A stretch of DNA of 64,000 nt from Coriobacteriaceae bacterium (GTDB lineage Bacteria > Actinomycetota > Coriobacteriia > Coriobacteriales > Coriobacteriaceae): assembly GCA_025993015.1 (NCBI GenBank), contig DAJPFV010000001.1, positions 496,001-560,000 on the forward strand. The letters run 5' to 3'. The translations under genes were made by a program, and so were the position numbers. The notes beneath the pieces are model-generated. The model saw nothing but the letters and a program-made list of their open reading frames with translations, did not search any database and was not told where the DNA came from. This document shows positions 23,660 to 33,232 of this stretch, piece by piece; position 1 is the stretch's first letter; every line of letters begins with the position of its first letter.

Positions 23660-26600
23660 CATTCGGAGCGTAGGGCTTCCACAGGATCCTTTTTGGATGC
23701 GCTGCGAGCCGGCAGCAGACCGGCGACGACCGTCAGCAGCACCGAAATTGCAATGAGCACCAGCGCATCCTGCACGGGCAAGCTCATCAGATTGGGCACC
23801 TGTTTGGCAGCAAGCGCCCAGGCATTAACCGGAAAGCTCACGGCCACCACGACGACAATGGCAAAGACGCCGGAGATGAGGCCTTCGATAAAGGTCTCGG
23901 CGTTGAACACGTTTGCCACGTTGCGCTTCGACGCGCCAATCGCGCGCAGGATGCCAATCTCCTTTTTACGCTCCAGCACGCTGATATACGTGATGATGCC
24001 GATCATGATGGAGCTCACCACCAAGCTGATGCTCACGAATGCGATGAGCACCAAGCTGATGGTGTTCACGATGTCGGTCACCGAACCCATGATGATGCCC
24101 ATGTAGTCGGTGTACGAAATTGCCCGATCATCATGGCCAGCGGCTTTGACCTGCTTGTTGTACGCATCGATGTGATCGAGTACGCGCTCCTTGGCCTCAA
24201 AGTCGCGCGGGAAAATCTTGACCGAGATGGGATCTGCCTCGTCCGCATAACCCAACGTGGTCAGATTGTTGTCGTAGGTGAGCTTCGACGCCTTCGCATA
24301 GCTCATCATGAGCGAGCTCAGGTCCTCGGCGTCCATGTTGGAATGGATGGCACGAGCAAAGGCGCTCGCATCCACACGCATAGCGCTCGCCAGGTTGGCA
24401 AAACTCGAAGACATCTGCGTCGCTATCTGGTCCATGAGCCCTGCCGCGCCCGCCTTAAGCTGGAACGATACCGTCGACGCTATCTGCTCGCTGATTGCCT
24501 TCATCACCTGATCCATAGCCTGCTGCAGATACGGAGCCAGCTGCTTTTGCACATAGTCGGTCATCGCCTGCTGCAGGCGCTCGGCCAGGGCATCGCCGCC
24601 GAGCGCTTTGAGCTGGGCCAGGATTTGCTGGGCTGCCGTATCACTCTCAAGATACGCCGAGAACGCGGCGGCAAGCTTTGACGCGTCCTTAAGATCATCG
24701 GGTGTCAGCGCCTTAAACTGATCAGACTGAAAAAAGCCCTCAAACAGCTGGTTGGCCAGCGTTCCCACCTGCTGCATTTGCTCGGGCGTGAGTTCCAGAC
24801 CGTCAAAGATGCCCGAGAAATCTGGGGCTGGCGCTTTGGCCATGATGTCGCTGAAGTCGATGTCCTTACCAACGCCCGAAAGGTCAATGTCCAGCCCGGA
24901 TAAGTCGATACCAGAAAGGTCCATACCGCCGGCCGCACCCGAGAGTGCAGACGTATCGAACGAGAACGCACTCTTGAGCGCCGCCTCGTCCACACTGAAC
25001 ATGCTGCCCAGGTCCACGCCTTGTTTGGCCTCGCCTTGCAGCTCATCGAAAGACTTGCCCGTAAAGACATCCGTCTCGGGGTGGGCGAGTTGCTCCTGCA
25101 CAATCTGCGAATCGGCGGCGCGCTCCATAAGCTGGCGAGTCAGCGCATGCGTATAGGCAATGCCCGGGGACAACGCGCTCGCGTTGGCCGTCTCGTTGGG
25201 TCGCACCACGCCCACAATGTGCACGTCAATACCGTTGGCAACCTTGGCGGCCATAAAGTCGGCGTCGCCAGACATGTCAGTCCACATGCCGGTCTCTTCG
25301 TTTTTGCGATACGCATCGGCCGGCGACAGCACCTTAAACGTCGTGGACAGCGCATCGTCGTAGGTAAAGTCGGTGCCGGTCTCGGGCGTTTCGACCCCAC
25401 CGTCGGCCGCCATGGCGCTGTTAACCAGGTCATTGAGCTCATCAATATCCAGCGCACCGATGCTGTAGAGCGTGTAATCGCCCACCGTGCCACGGCTCGA
25501 AAGCACCATTACGGCTTCGTTAGCAGACGTGGGCCAATGACCGGCGACGACATCGTACTGGCTGTCGAGCAGGCTCTGGTCGTCGATCATCTCGTTAAAG
25601 ACCGAGGTTCCCATGGATTCCATGCTCACCGTTGCCGCCGAGCTCGCGCCTCCGCTCATGGCCTCGGTCATGGCGTTGGGCACCAGCCGGACGGGCTTCT
25701 CGTCGCCCTTACCCGCACGATAGACAACCGGCGTCACGCCATAGCCGTACTGGATGGCGTTGACTTCTTTATCGATGCCATCGCCACCGGCATCGAGCCA
25801 TGCCTTAAAGCTCGTCATGTCATTGGACTTAACGCTCGCAAACATATTCTTTACGGCCGTGACCACGGGAATCTTATCGGTTCCCTTAGCCTTGCCGCCG
25901 GCACTGTCGTCGGACAAATCCACGTTTTCAGGCGAGTCATCATCCGTGGCCCCCTGTCCACCCATCATGGACGACAGGTCGTAATCCTGCTTGGAAATGG
26001 TGAGCGGGTAGCTCGAGAGCGTATCCTCCTCGACCTTTTTGATGTAGCCGTTTACGCCGTTGGACAGCGCCAGAATCGCCGCGATACCGATAATGCCAAT
26101 CGAGCCCGCAAAGGCCGTCATGGCCGTGCGGCCCTTTTTGGTCATGAGGTTTCGGGCAGAAAGCCCCAGCGCCGTCACAAAGCTCATCGAGGTTTTGCGC
26201 GTAGGCTTGGCCTCGCGACGCGCGGCCTTTGCTACATCAAAGGGGTCGGAATCGTCGGTAATCTTGCCGTCCGCCAGGTTGACGATGCGCGTGGCGTACT
26301 GGTACGCCAACTCAGGATTATGCGTGACCATAATAACCAGACGGTCGCGCGCCACGTCCTTGAGCAAGTCCATGACCTGCACGGACGTTGCGGAATCCAA
26401 GGCGCCGGTCGGCTCGTCTGCCAGCACGATCTCGGGATCATTGATCAGGGCGCGGGCGATGGCCACGCGTTGCATCTGTCCGCCCGATAGCTGGCTCGGG
26501 CGCTTGTTAACGTGCTCGCCCAGGCCGACTTTCTCCAACGCCTCACGTGCACGCTGGCGGCGCTCGGCATGGCCCACACCCGTGAGCGTAAGCGCCAGCT

Positions 26601-26913
26601 CAACGTTTTCCAAGATGGTCTGATGCGGAATGAGGTTATAGCTCTGGAACACAAAGCCGATGCGGTTGTTGCGATAAGCATCCCAATCGCGATCGCGAAA
26701 GTCCTTGGTCGAAATGCCGTCGATTAACAGGTCGCCGGAATCGAAATGATCGAGCCCACCGATAACGTTGAGCATCGTAGTTTTGCCCGAGCCCGAGGGG
26801 CCCAGAATGGCCACGAACTCGTTATCGCGAAAAGACAGGCTTACGCTGTCGAGCGCCACCTGCGTAAACGACTGGGTAACGTACCTTTTGCAAATACCTT
26901 TGAGCTCCAACAT
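23659..26913 (-). CDS. MacB-like ABC transporter, ATPase and FtsX-type permease in one chain
   Basis: The ATG at 26913 gives 1084 residues. The N-terminal ATPase (1-230) has Walker A GPSGSGKT, signature LSGGQMQRVAIARAL and Walker B VLADEPTGALD. A membrane helix near 280 leads into a very large extracellular region (about 310-880) rich in Asp/Gly/Leu (DLSGIDLSGLDIDLSG). Three C-terminal FtsX helices follow, with VLERKKEIGILRAIGASKR. MacB-type systems are mechanotransmitters that push peptides, lipids or toxins outward rather than importing. The outer domain is longer than in classical MacB. No accessory membrane fusion protein is adjacent. Confidence 0.9.
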   Translation of the reverse strand: MLELKGICKRYVTQSFTQVALDSVSLSFRDNEFVAILGPSGSGKTTMLNVIGGLDHFDSGDLLIDGISTKDFRDRDWDAYRNNRIGFVFQSYNLIPHQTILENVELALTLTGVGHAERRQRAREALEKVGLGEHVNKRPSQLSGGQMQRVAIARALINDPEIVLADEPTGALDSATSVQVMDLLKDVARDRLVIMVTHNPELAYQYATRIVNLADGKITDDSDPFDVAKAARREAKPTRKTSMSFVTALGLSARNLMTKKGRTAMTAFAGSIGIIGIAAILALSNGVNGYIKKVEEDTLSSYPLTISKQDYDLSSMMGGQGATDDDSPENVDLSDDSAGGKAKGTDKIPVVTAVKNMFASVKSNDMTSFKAWLDAGGDGIDKEVNAIQYGYGVTPVVYRAGKGDEKPVRLVPNAMTEAMSGGASSAATVSMESMGTSVFNEMIDDQSLLDSQYDVVAGHWPTSANEAVMVLSSRGTVGDYTLYSIGALDIDELNDLVNSAMAADGGVETPETGTDFTYDDALSTTFKVLSPADAYRKNEETGMWTDMSGDADFMAAKVANGIDVHIVGVVRPNETANASALSPGIAYTHALTRQLMERAADSQIVQEQLAHPETDVFTGKSFDELQGEAKQGVDLGSMFSVDEAALKSAFSFDTSALSGAAGGMDLSGIDLSGLDIDLSGVGKDIDFSDIMAKAPAPDFSGIFDGLELTPEQMQQVGTLANQLFEGFFQSDQFKALTPDDLKDASKLAAAFSAYLESDTAAQQILAQLKALGGDALAERLQQAMTDYVQKQLAPYLQQAMDQVMKAISEQIASTVSFQLKAGAAGLMDQIATQMSSSFANLASAMRVDASAFARAIHSNMDAEDLSSLMMSYAKASKLTYDNNLTTLGYADEADPISVKIFPRDFEAKERVLDHIDAYNKQVKAAGHDDRAISYTDYMGIIMGSVTDIVNTISLVLIAFVSISLVVSSIMIGIITYISVLERKKEIGILRAIGASKRNVANVFNAETFIEGLISGVFAIVVVVAVSFPVNAWALAAKQVPNLMSLPVQDALVLIAISVLLTVVAGLLPARSASKKDPVEALRSE

Positions 26914-27062
26914 GGACGGCGACCTCTCCTGCACAGGCACTCTGCCCGCTCTCACCCGCCGTTCGTATTCGACGCGTTTGTCCTACTCTATCCCCATTTT
27001 TTGCCGGCACCAGTGAAGAATGTAGGGAACCGCACCAAAAAACGAACGGGACGGCGCCTAAA

Positions 27063-27088
27063 AAAGAGGTCCCGAGCGGGACCTCTTT
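27063..27088 (-). terminator. Terminator of the TlpA/polyferredoxin operon
   Basis: AAAGAGGTCCC and GGGACCTCTTT pair around GAGC; on the minus strand a TTTTTAGG run follows. Confidence 0.88.
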
Positions 27089-27165
27089 ATGGTGGAGATT
27101 ATCTTGAAAGGGAGCGGGCTACTTCGTACAGCGGCGCACGATCCTCGCTGTGCTTTACGCGTTTT

Positions 27166-28137
27166 CTACTGCTCGCTATTCGCAATCGCCTGGTCGATAA
27201 GCTTGTCGAGCGCTGCGCGCTGCTCGGCGGAGCTGATGGCTCCCACGATGGGCTCCCCTACGATGTTGCCATTCTGATCGATGACATACGTTGTCGGGAA
27301 CGAGAACAAATTTGACGTAAACTTACCGGCCTCGCTATCCGACTTGAACCAGATGTTCTTATATGTCACGCCCTTCTTGCTCAGCACGTCCTTGGCATCT
27401 GCAATCTCGCCCTTGTTGCCATCGAGCGTAAAGGAATTGACGCCCACGACCTGGCCGCCCTTCTCAGCAAGCTCCTTATTCAGGCTCTCAAGATCGCCCA
27501 GCTCGCCCACGCACGGTTTGCAAGTGGTGAACCAGAAGTTCATGACGGTGACCTTGTTCTTAGAGAACAGCTCGTCGCTGTTCACGTCGTTGCCGTCCAA
27601 GTCCTTGCCCGTAAAGCTGGGGAACTTCGTCGCCTCGCTCGAAGCATCGGCGCCAGCCGTCATGCCAGCGGCCGAAGCGTCAACGCTCTCGCCTGCGTTC
27701 GGCGTGCTTCCACAGCCGGGAAACTTCTTTTCCAGGCTCTCGAGCTTGTCCTCGATCTCCTTGATCTGCTGCGCGCCGGCCTTGAGTGTCTTAAACTCAT
27801 CTGCCGTAAACTCGTCCTTGGCGCCGTCGATAGTCTTGAGCAGGAAATCGCCGTAATTGCTGCCGTCCTCAATCATTGTCGACTCTTTATTTGCTGCATT
27901 GAATACCTTTTCCCACAGCGCATTATCGCTCGAAAGGATATCGTTCTCCTTCTGCATGAGCTTCGTATACAGCTCGGCGGCCTCGTCGGCATTGGCCGGC
28001 TCTTGCGCAATGAGCTCCGCGATCTTAGAATCGGAGCCCGTAGATTCGCTCGCGTTGCCACCGGGCGCCGAACACGCCACAAGACACAAGGCCAGCACCG
28101 GCACCATAAACAGGGCCGCAATCTTAGAAAGCTTCAT
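27166..28137 (-). CDS. TlpA-like thioredoxin-fold lipoprotein
   Basis: The ATG at 28137 is preferred to one two codons earlier because GGAGG is then seven bases away. The 323-residue protein has a lipobox ending LVACS, so it is tethered outside the membrane. A helical Asp/Glu-rich region (40-135) follows, then a Ser/Ala linker and a TlpA/ResA domain with the redox motif FTTCKPC near residue 200 and the cis-Pro segment FSFPTTYVID. It likely reduces extracytoplasmic disulfides. It is in an operon with a polyferredoxin and a small CXXC protein, which may feed it electrons. Confidence 0.88.
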   Translation of the reverse strand: MKLSKIAALFMVPVLALCLVACSAPGGNASESTGSDSKIAELIAQEPANADEAAELYTKLMQKENDILSSDNALWEKVFNAANKESTMIEDGSNYGDFLLKTIDGAKDEFTADEFKTLKAGAQQIKEIEDKLESLEKKFPGCGSTPNAGESVDASAAGMTAGADASSEATKFPSFTGKDLDGNDVNSDELFSKNKVTVMNFWFTTCKPCVGELGDLESLNKELAEKGGQVVGVNSFTLDGNKGEIADAKDVLSKKGVTYKNIWFKSDSEAGKFTSNLFSFPTTYVIDQNGNIVGEPIVGAISSAEQRAALDKLIDQAIANSEQ

Positions 28138-28167
28138 GGTCATTCCTCCGTTTTGTCGAAGCTTGTT

Positions 28168-29070
28168 TTACTTTTCATCGGCGGTCGGGGAGAGCTTTTC
28201 TGCCGACACATCCAGGCCATAGCGATAGCTGATGGCATCGACGGGACAGGCCCCAATGCACTTTCCGCACCGGATACATTCGGCATGATTGGGTGCGCGG
28301 ACCACATCAACGTCCATCTGACAAACCTTTGAACACTTGCCGCACGAGACGCATTTGCACGCATCGACCCGAATCCCCAGCAGGGACACCTTATTCATGA
28401 GCGCATAGAATGCGCCGAGCGGACAAATCCATTTGCAGAAGGGGCGGTAGAACAAAACGCTCAGCACTACCACGGCAATGAGAACGACGAGTTTCCAGGT
28501 AAAGAGCTGCCCCAGCGCAGATCGAATGCCGGCGTTGGCAATGGCCAGCGGAATGGCACCCTCGAGCACGCCCTGCGGACAGACGTATTTGCAAAAGAAC
28601 GGATCGCCCATCCCCACATCGTTGACCACCAGCACAGGCAGCAATACCACAGCAAACAGTAGCACAACGTATTTGATATACGTAAGCGCCTTGAGCCTTT
28701 TTGTCGAAAGCTTTTTGCCGGGAATCTTGTGCAGCAGCTCCTGCAGCCAGCCAAACGGGCACAGAAAGCCGCATACAAAGCGCCCCAGCAGCACGCCGAG
28801 CAAAATGAGCGTACCGGTAACATAGTAAGAAAAGTTGAACTTGGATGAACCTACCACCGACTGGAACGACCCGATGGGGCACGCACCCGATGCCGCGGGG
28901 CACGAATAGCAATTAAGTCCAGGTACGCAGACTGTTTTTCCCGCGCCCTGATAGATGCCGCCTTTGGCAAAGTTTGGCAGGTGAATATTGGTGACCAGCG
29001 TCGCCGCCGCCTGAATGAATCCGCGAAATCGGGCCAAAACATGCGACGCAGTGTTTTCTCTTTTATCCAA
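28168..29070 (-). CDS. NapH/CcoG-like membrane polyferredoxin
   Basis: I favour TTG at 29070, which overlaps the upstream stop codon and has GGAG ten bases away; this gives 300 residues. An extracytoplasmic cysteine cluster (CVPGLNCYSCPAASGACPIG) is followed by membrane helices bearing CGFLCPFGW and CKWICPLG. The C-terminal tail has two [4Fe-4S] sites (CVSCGKCSKVC and CIRCGKCIGACP). NapH/RnfB-like proteins carry electrons across the membrane. Here the likely acceptor is the TlpA-like lipoprotein encoded next. Start choice is uncertain. Confidence 0.82.
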   Translation of the reverse strand: MDKRENTASHVLARFRGFIQAAATLVTNIHLPNFAKGGIYQGAGKTVCVPGLNCYSCPAASGACPIGSFQSVVGSSKFNFSYYVTGTLILLGVLLGRFVCGFLCPFGWLQELLHKIPGKKLSTKRLKALTYIKYVVLLFAVVLLPVLVVNDVGMGDPFFCKYVCPQGVLEGAIPLAIANAGIRSALGQLFTWKLVVLIAVVVLSVLFYRPFCKWICPLGAFYALMNKVSLLGIRVDACKCVSCGKCSKVCQMDVDVVRAPNHAECIRCGKCIGACPVDAISYRYGLDVSAEKLSPTADEK

Positions 29071-29209
29071 TTCCGATACACTCCAAGCACAGCCTAATCG
29101 CTTTGGCCAGCACGGCATCCGCCTCGCCACGCATAACACCAAAGCACACCATGGCAATTCCGACGATCAACAAAGCGACCTGTACCACGGGTTTTACCGC
29201 TTTGAACAA
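29063..29209 (-). CDS. Small CXXC membrane protein (CD1871A-like)
   Basis: This 48-codon frame starts with TTG at 29209, eight bases after AAAGGAG. The product is a single hydrophobic helix (VALLIVGIAMVCFGVM) followed by an amphipathic stretch ending RLCLECIGIG, with the CXXC two residues from the C-terminal IG. This matches the small CD1871A-type CXXC proteins found next to polyferredoxin and thioredoxin genes. Its TAA overlaps the next start (ATTGGATAA), so the genes are translationally coupled. It is easily missed because of length and start codon. Confidence 0.8.
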   Translation of the reverse strand: MFKAVKPVVQVALLIVGIAMVCFGVMRGEADAVLAKAIRLCLECIGIG

Positions 29210-29299
29210 CCCAACCACTCCTTTCGTTACGCGACCATTGGACCATATCGACTATAAAATCCGTGTTAAGCGCGATTTGGAATGTGCAAGGAAACTGTT

Positions 29300-29974
29300 A
29301 TGCGTATTTTGATCGTCGAGGATGAGCGGGCGCTGTGCGATGCAATCGCACGCAGCTTGCGAAACTTGGCGTACAGCGTCGACTGCTGCCACGACGGGCA
29401 GGAGGCGCTCGACCTGCTGGGCGTCGAAGTCTTTGACCTCGTGGTACTCGACCTCAACCTTCCCCGTATCGACGGCATGACCGTGCTCAGGGAACTTAGG
29501 AAAACCGACTGCGAGACCAAGGTACTGATTCTGTCCGCGCGTGGCGAAGTATCCGATAAAGTCGCCGGACTCGATGCCGGCGCCAACGATTACCTCACCA
29601 AGCCGTTTCATCTGGACGAACTTGCGGCAAGGATCCGCAGCCTTACCCTCAGACGCTTTACACAAAGCGACATAGTTTTAACCTGCGGAAAGCTCCGCTT
29701 TGACGCCAAGGCGCGCATCGCCTCCGTGGACAGCGAGGCTTTATCTCTTACGCGCAAGGAAACGGGAATCTTGGAATACCTGATGCTTAATCAGGGGCGT
29801 CCGGTAAGCCAAGAGGAGCTTATCGAGCACGTTTGGGATAGCACCGTGAACAGCTTTAGCAACGCAATCCGCGTTCACATCTCGTCGCTCCGAAAAAAGA
29901 TGCGCAGCGCTTTGGGATACGACCCGATTCGCAATCGGATTGGAGAGGGCTACGTTATGGAGGATAGCGAATGA
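29300..29974 (+). CDS. OmpR-family response regulator
   Basis: The ATG at 29300 with AAGGAA is used, giving 224 residues. The receiver has acidic EDE, phospho-Asp in VVLDLNLP and Lys in LTKPF. The C-terminal winged helix includes LTRKETGILEYLMLN and RVHISSLRKKM. It overlaps its kinase by four bases (ATGA) and is divergent from the thiol-redox operon, a plausible target. Confidence 0.93.
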   Translation: MRILIVEDERALCDAIARSLRNLAYSVDCCHDGQEALDLLGVEVFDLVVLDLNLPRIDGMTVLRELRKTDCETKVLILSARGEVSDKVAGLDAGANDYLTKPFHLDELAARIRSLTLRRFTQSDIVLTCGKLRFDAKARIASVDSEALSLTRKETGILEYLMLNQGRPVSQEELIEHVWDSTVNSFSNAIRVHISSLRKKMRSALGYDPIRNRIGEGYVMEDSE

Positions 29975-31110
29975 AAAGGCTTTCGCTGCAATGGCGCATA
30001 ACGATCATGACGGCGCTGCTGACGTGTGCGGCGTGCGTGCTGACGAACTGCCTGGTCGGCTATACGGGCATGCGCTATATGGATGCCATCGGCAGTGACA
30101 TCTCGGCCTTTAACGCTGCCGGCGCGGATTCGCCCCAGGTGTTCGACCCAACGAAAACGGCCCTCGATGACAAGGTCACAATCGTCGTAAACGACGCACA
30201 GGAGTCTTTTGGCACGACAGCCTGGTACATCACGGCTGGAGTCACACTCCTTGGCGGCGCGCTGGCATACTTTGTGAGCGGTCGTGCGCTCAAACCGCTA
30301 CGGGCTTTTGCAGCCCAGGTTGAGCGTGTGCAGCCTGACAACCTAAGCGAAATCAGACTCAGTGAAGATGTGCCCACCGAGCTACAACGATGCAGCGCCT
30401 CTTTCAACGACATGATCTCCCGTCTTGGCGAAGGGTTCTCTGCACAGCGTCAGTTTACCGGCAACGCCGCACACGAGCTGCGCACCCCGCTCGCCCTTAT
30501 GCAAGCACAGATTGAACTATTCATCTCCGAGCACTCCGGTTTGCAACCCGAAACAGCCGAGCTGCTCGGCCTGCTACAAGAACAAACTGAGCGCATGACT
30601 CGAATGACCAAGGTATTGCTCGAGATGAGTGAGCTCCGCAGTGTCCCTTGCGGGGACGCTGTTGAACTCGGCCCCCTGTCCGAAGAGGTCCTCACCGATC
30701 TTGCGCCACTTGCCGAAAATAAGGGCATAGCCCTCAATTGTGCTGGAGACGCTTTAGTAATCGGGAGCGACACGCTCCTCTATCGGCTGGTGTTTAACCT
30801 GGTCGAAAATGCCATCCGTTACAGCCACCCCAGCTCGACTGTCAACGTCTCCATCTGCGACAACGACAGCCACGTGTTCCTGCGAGTCGAAGACCAGGGC
30901 CCGGGAATACCCAAGCAGTACCGTGAGAGCATCTTCCAACCGTTCTTTCGCCTGGATAAATCCCGCAGCAGGGCATATGGCGGCGCAGGACTCGGACTAG
31001 CGCTTGTTTGGGAGATTGCAGCCCTACACGGCGGCACGGTAGAGGTCGAAGCAAGTTCCGAGAACGGGACTACCATGCTCGTGACCCTCTCAAAGGGGGC
31101 CACCACGTGA
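29971..31110 (+). CDS. Sensor histidine kinase
   Basis: The 379-residue kinase has two membrane helices (about 10-30 and 85-105) flanking a short extracellular domain of roughly 55 residues. A HAMP-like region, HisKA NAAHELRTPLALM and HATPase motifs VFNLVENAIRY, VEDQGPGIP and YGGAGLGLALV follow. It pairs with the preceding regulator. The small sensor loop suggests detection of a simple ligand or membrane/redox state. Confidence 0.92.
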   Translation: MKRLSLQWRITIMTALLTCAACVLTNCLVGYTGMRYMDAIGSDISAFNAAGADSPQVFDPTKTALDDKVTIVVNDAQESFGTTAWYITAGVTLLGGALAYFVSGRALKPLRAFAAQVERVQPDNLSEIRLSEDVPTELQRCSASFNDMISRLGEGFSAQRQFTGNAAHELRTPLALMQAQIELFISEHSGLQPETAELLGLLQEQTERMTRMTKVLLEMSELRSVPCGDAVELGPLSEEVLTDLAPLAENKGIALNCAGDALVIGSDTLLYRLVFNLVENAIRYSHPSSTVNVSICDNDSHVFLRVEDQGPGIPKQYRESIFQPFFRLDKSRSRAYGGAGLGLALVWEIAALHGGTVEVEASSENGTTMLVTLSKGATT

Positions 31111-31122
31111 TCCGACTGTCCA

Positions 31123-31560
31123 GGGGTCCCACTCGGCATTGCGAAACGCGTCCCAAAACTTGGACATGAGAAATGGGAGGCAGTTCGCATCTGTGCCGAG
31201 GACGAAGTCCTGGCGGGAATTCAGGATGCGCAGAGGAAGCTTACGGCAGAAAACCCCGACAGAGTCGTGACCGTCGGCGGCAACTGTATGGCGTCGCTTG
31301 CCCTCTTCGATTACCTGCACGGGAAATACGAGAACGTTGGAATCGTCTGGATCTATGCGCATCCGGATGTATCCACGCTGAATGATGGCTACCCCAACGC
31401 TCACGCCATGGTACTTGGCAACCTTTTGGAACAGGGTGCACCGCAACTCGTTTCGCGGATGCGGCATCCGGTGTTTAAGCCGAGCGATGTCCTGCATGTC
31501 GGGCTACAGCAGCTCCACGACTATCAGGAAGTTTGCTTAAACAAGCATAGGTGTTGCGGT
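31123..31560 (+). pseudogene. Arginase/agmatinase-family remnant
   Basis: A frame downstream of the kinase stop, with no start, encodes about 140 residues with arginase hallmarks: TVGGNCMASLALFDY, then IVWIYAHPDVST. The usual DAHPD metal motif has become YAHPD, losing a metal-binding Asp. After HDYQEVCLNKH the frame shifts and homology ends. No second metal motif is found downstream. It is a decayed fragment rather than a working enzyme. Confidence 0.75.
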
Positions 31561-31623
31561 TTTAGCCGATGTCCTCATGGAGGAAAACGACATGCTGGGT
31601 CTGTCTGATTAAAGTCCAACAGT

Positions 31624-31890
31624 TTCCATGAGGCATCTAGCACGGTAAAAGCTAGAGACCCGGGAGATCCCAAACTGTCAACCATCTTTACGGGTGCAAG
31701 GGAAACGGGCAAGACAGCCCCCTCTCGCTCCTATCCGAAACGGCGCTTGAACACGGCTGGATTGCAGCGAATGTCTCCGCCATGCCCGGCATGCTCGAAG
31801 ATATCATCGAGCACACAAAGGAGGCCGCAGGCCGTTACCTCTCGCAGCCCCATACACGCGTGAGCGGAGTTCAAGTTGGGCAGCGGGGCG
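31624..31890 (+). pseudogene. AAA ATPase remnant with a frameshift
   Basis: FHEASSTVKARDPGDPK leads to a Walker A-like TIFTGARETGKT. One base then appears lost near 31717, after which the next frame continues LLSETALEHGWIAANVSAMPG and EDIIEHTKEAAG. Both halves fit one ATP-binding protein whose C-terminal part is gone. A second Gly of the P-loop is Glu (ARETGKT rather than ARGTGKT). Confidence 0.65.
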
Positions 31891-32136
31891 GTTTAGCGCG
31901 CCAATATAATCAAATCGTGCACTTCCATAGCCTCTCGTCTACGTGGTGTACCGTCGTCTCCCCTTTTATCAGAGTTGGGCGATTTCAGGCACCCGAGCTG
32001 AACTCAAATTGAACTCAACGATGCCTTATCGGTCGAGGGCGTCCTAGCGAGAATATACAGAGGCGCACATTTCGCAGGGAACCTCCCATTCGTTATTATA
32101 TCGGGATGCTGTCAAGGCAGCGTCAATGCGTTCGAC
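31891..32136. other. Non-coding stretch after the pseudogenes
   Basis: I see no gene or clear repeat here. It probably holds further degraded sequence. Confidence 0.4.
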
Positions 32137-32820
32137 CTACACCTTCTCGCTTTTCGAGGCCTCGTCTGCAGGACCATCGGAATCGATACGGAATCGATCG
32201 GCATACCATTCATCCGAAGCAATCACCTTATGGAGCATCTGGAGATGCAGGTCGACATAGTGGCAGAACGCCTTGCCGCATTCCACGAGAGGCGCATTGT
32301 TTCTCTCGTTGGGCTCGGCTCCAAAATTAAACTCGACCTCATAGCCCTCCCCAGGCACACCCATGCTCGGCAGAACATCAATGGAGAAGTGGACGAATCC
32401 AGACGTCACCTTGTATACATCTTTTACCTTTGGATCGAACTTCTCGAGTAAGTCTTGAAGTCTTCCATCGGACATCTTCTCACCCGAGAAATCTTTCAGC
32501 TTGTTCACAGGCACACCTTGAAACGCCTGCTTGAGAAAGTCATCCTGGTCTTCGGCGGCGAATAATGCGAATGTCCGCAGGCAGACTCCAACCTGTGCGC
32601 GGAGAAGCTGGGCGACGCAAACAAGATTCCTCGACTCGAGCATGGAGATGAATCCGTCTATCAGTCTCATCGCATACTCAGAGGAGGATGCCAGATATAG
32701 ATCCCATTGGGTAAAGTCGCCGTTCATGAAGGGAATCACTGCATTGCGCTCGGCGACTCTCAAGGCACTCAGGCTTTGTTCTATTTTCTCAGCTTCTTGT
32801 TTGAACTGTTCGCTATCCAA
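32137..32820 (-). CDS. Hypothetical all-helical protein
   Basis: This 227-residue soluble protein is unrecognised. It is predicted helical, with an N-terminal coiled stretch (EQFKQEAEKIEQSLSALRVAERN), a hydrophobic core (LVCVAQLLRAQVGVCLRTFALF) and KVTSGFVHFSIDVLPSMG later. The general pattern recalls HEPN-like helical proteins, but the RxxxxH motif is not visible. GGGGG precedes the ATG by eight bases. It lies in a decayed region and has somewhat different base use, suggesting acquisition. Confidence 0.55.
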   Translation of the reverse strand: MDSEQFKQEAEKIEQSLSALRVAERNAVIPFMNGDFTQWDLYLASSSEYAMRLIDGFISMLESRNLVCVAQLLRAQVGVCLRTFALFAAEDQDDFLKQAFQGVPVNKLKDFSGEKMSDGRLQDLLEKFDPKVKDVYKVTSGFVHFSIDVLPSMGVPGEGYEVEFNFGAEPNERNNAPLVECGKAFCHYVDLHLQMLHKVIASDEWYADRFRIDSDGPADEASKSEKV

Positions 32821-33232
32821 AATGCCCCCAAATGCCGGCTTCTCAACAAATCAAAAAAGCAGGAGAGACAGAGATTAGGTTCCTGCTCCACTGAACCCGC
32901 GCTTCCAGTCGAGACACTCCTCCTCGAAGATCTCCCCAGAGTCCCGTCTCTCGCGCCCCTCACGGAACTGTCCATATCAGTGTAGCCAATCCAAGCACAG
33001 CCCCACCGCACGGCCCAGTCGTTTCCGGTCCTGCGTGGCCCCATGAAGGCGGAAGGGCGTGGTTGTCGTCATCGCGTTCCTTTCTCCTCATACCTTTTGG
33101 GCATGCGTCACGGGCCCCCGCGCGGCGCCGAGAGCGAATCGGCGCAGGCTTGGGGCCAGTTGCGTAGAGGTTGAGGTTCGGGTTTCGCCGGCTTACGCAG
33201 CTTGGCGGGCAGAGCGCCCGGGCTCGCTGCGC
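32821..33232. other. Intergenic stretch without a recognisable gene
   Basis: Short frames occur on both strands but none has a supported start, family or ribosome site. It separates the hypothetical gene from the PadR operon and may hold a decayed gene. Confidence 0.4.

Noticed and set aside
25021..26490. A 489-codon plus-strand frame inside the ABC transporter
   Set aside because: Antisense shadow of a high-GC gene with clear Walker motifs on the minus strand.
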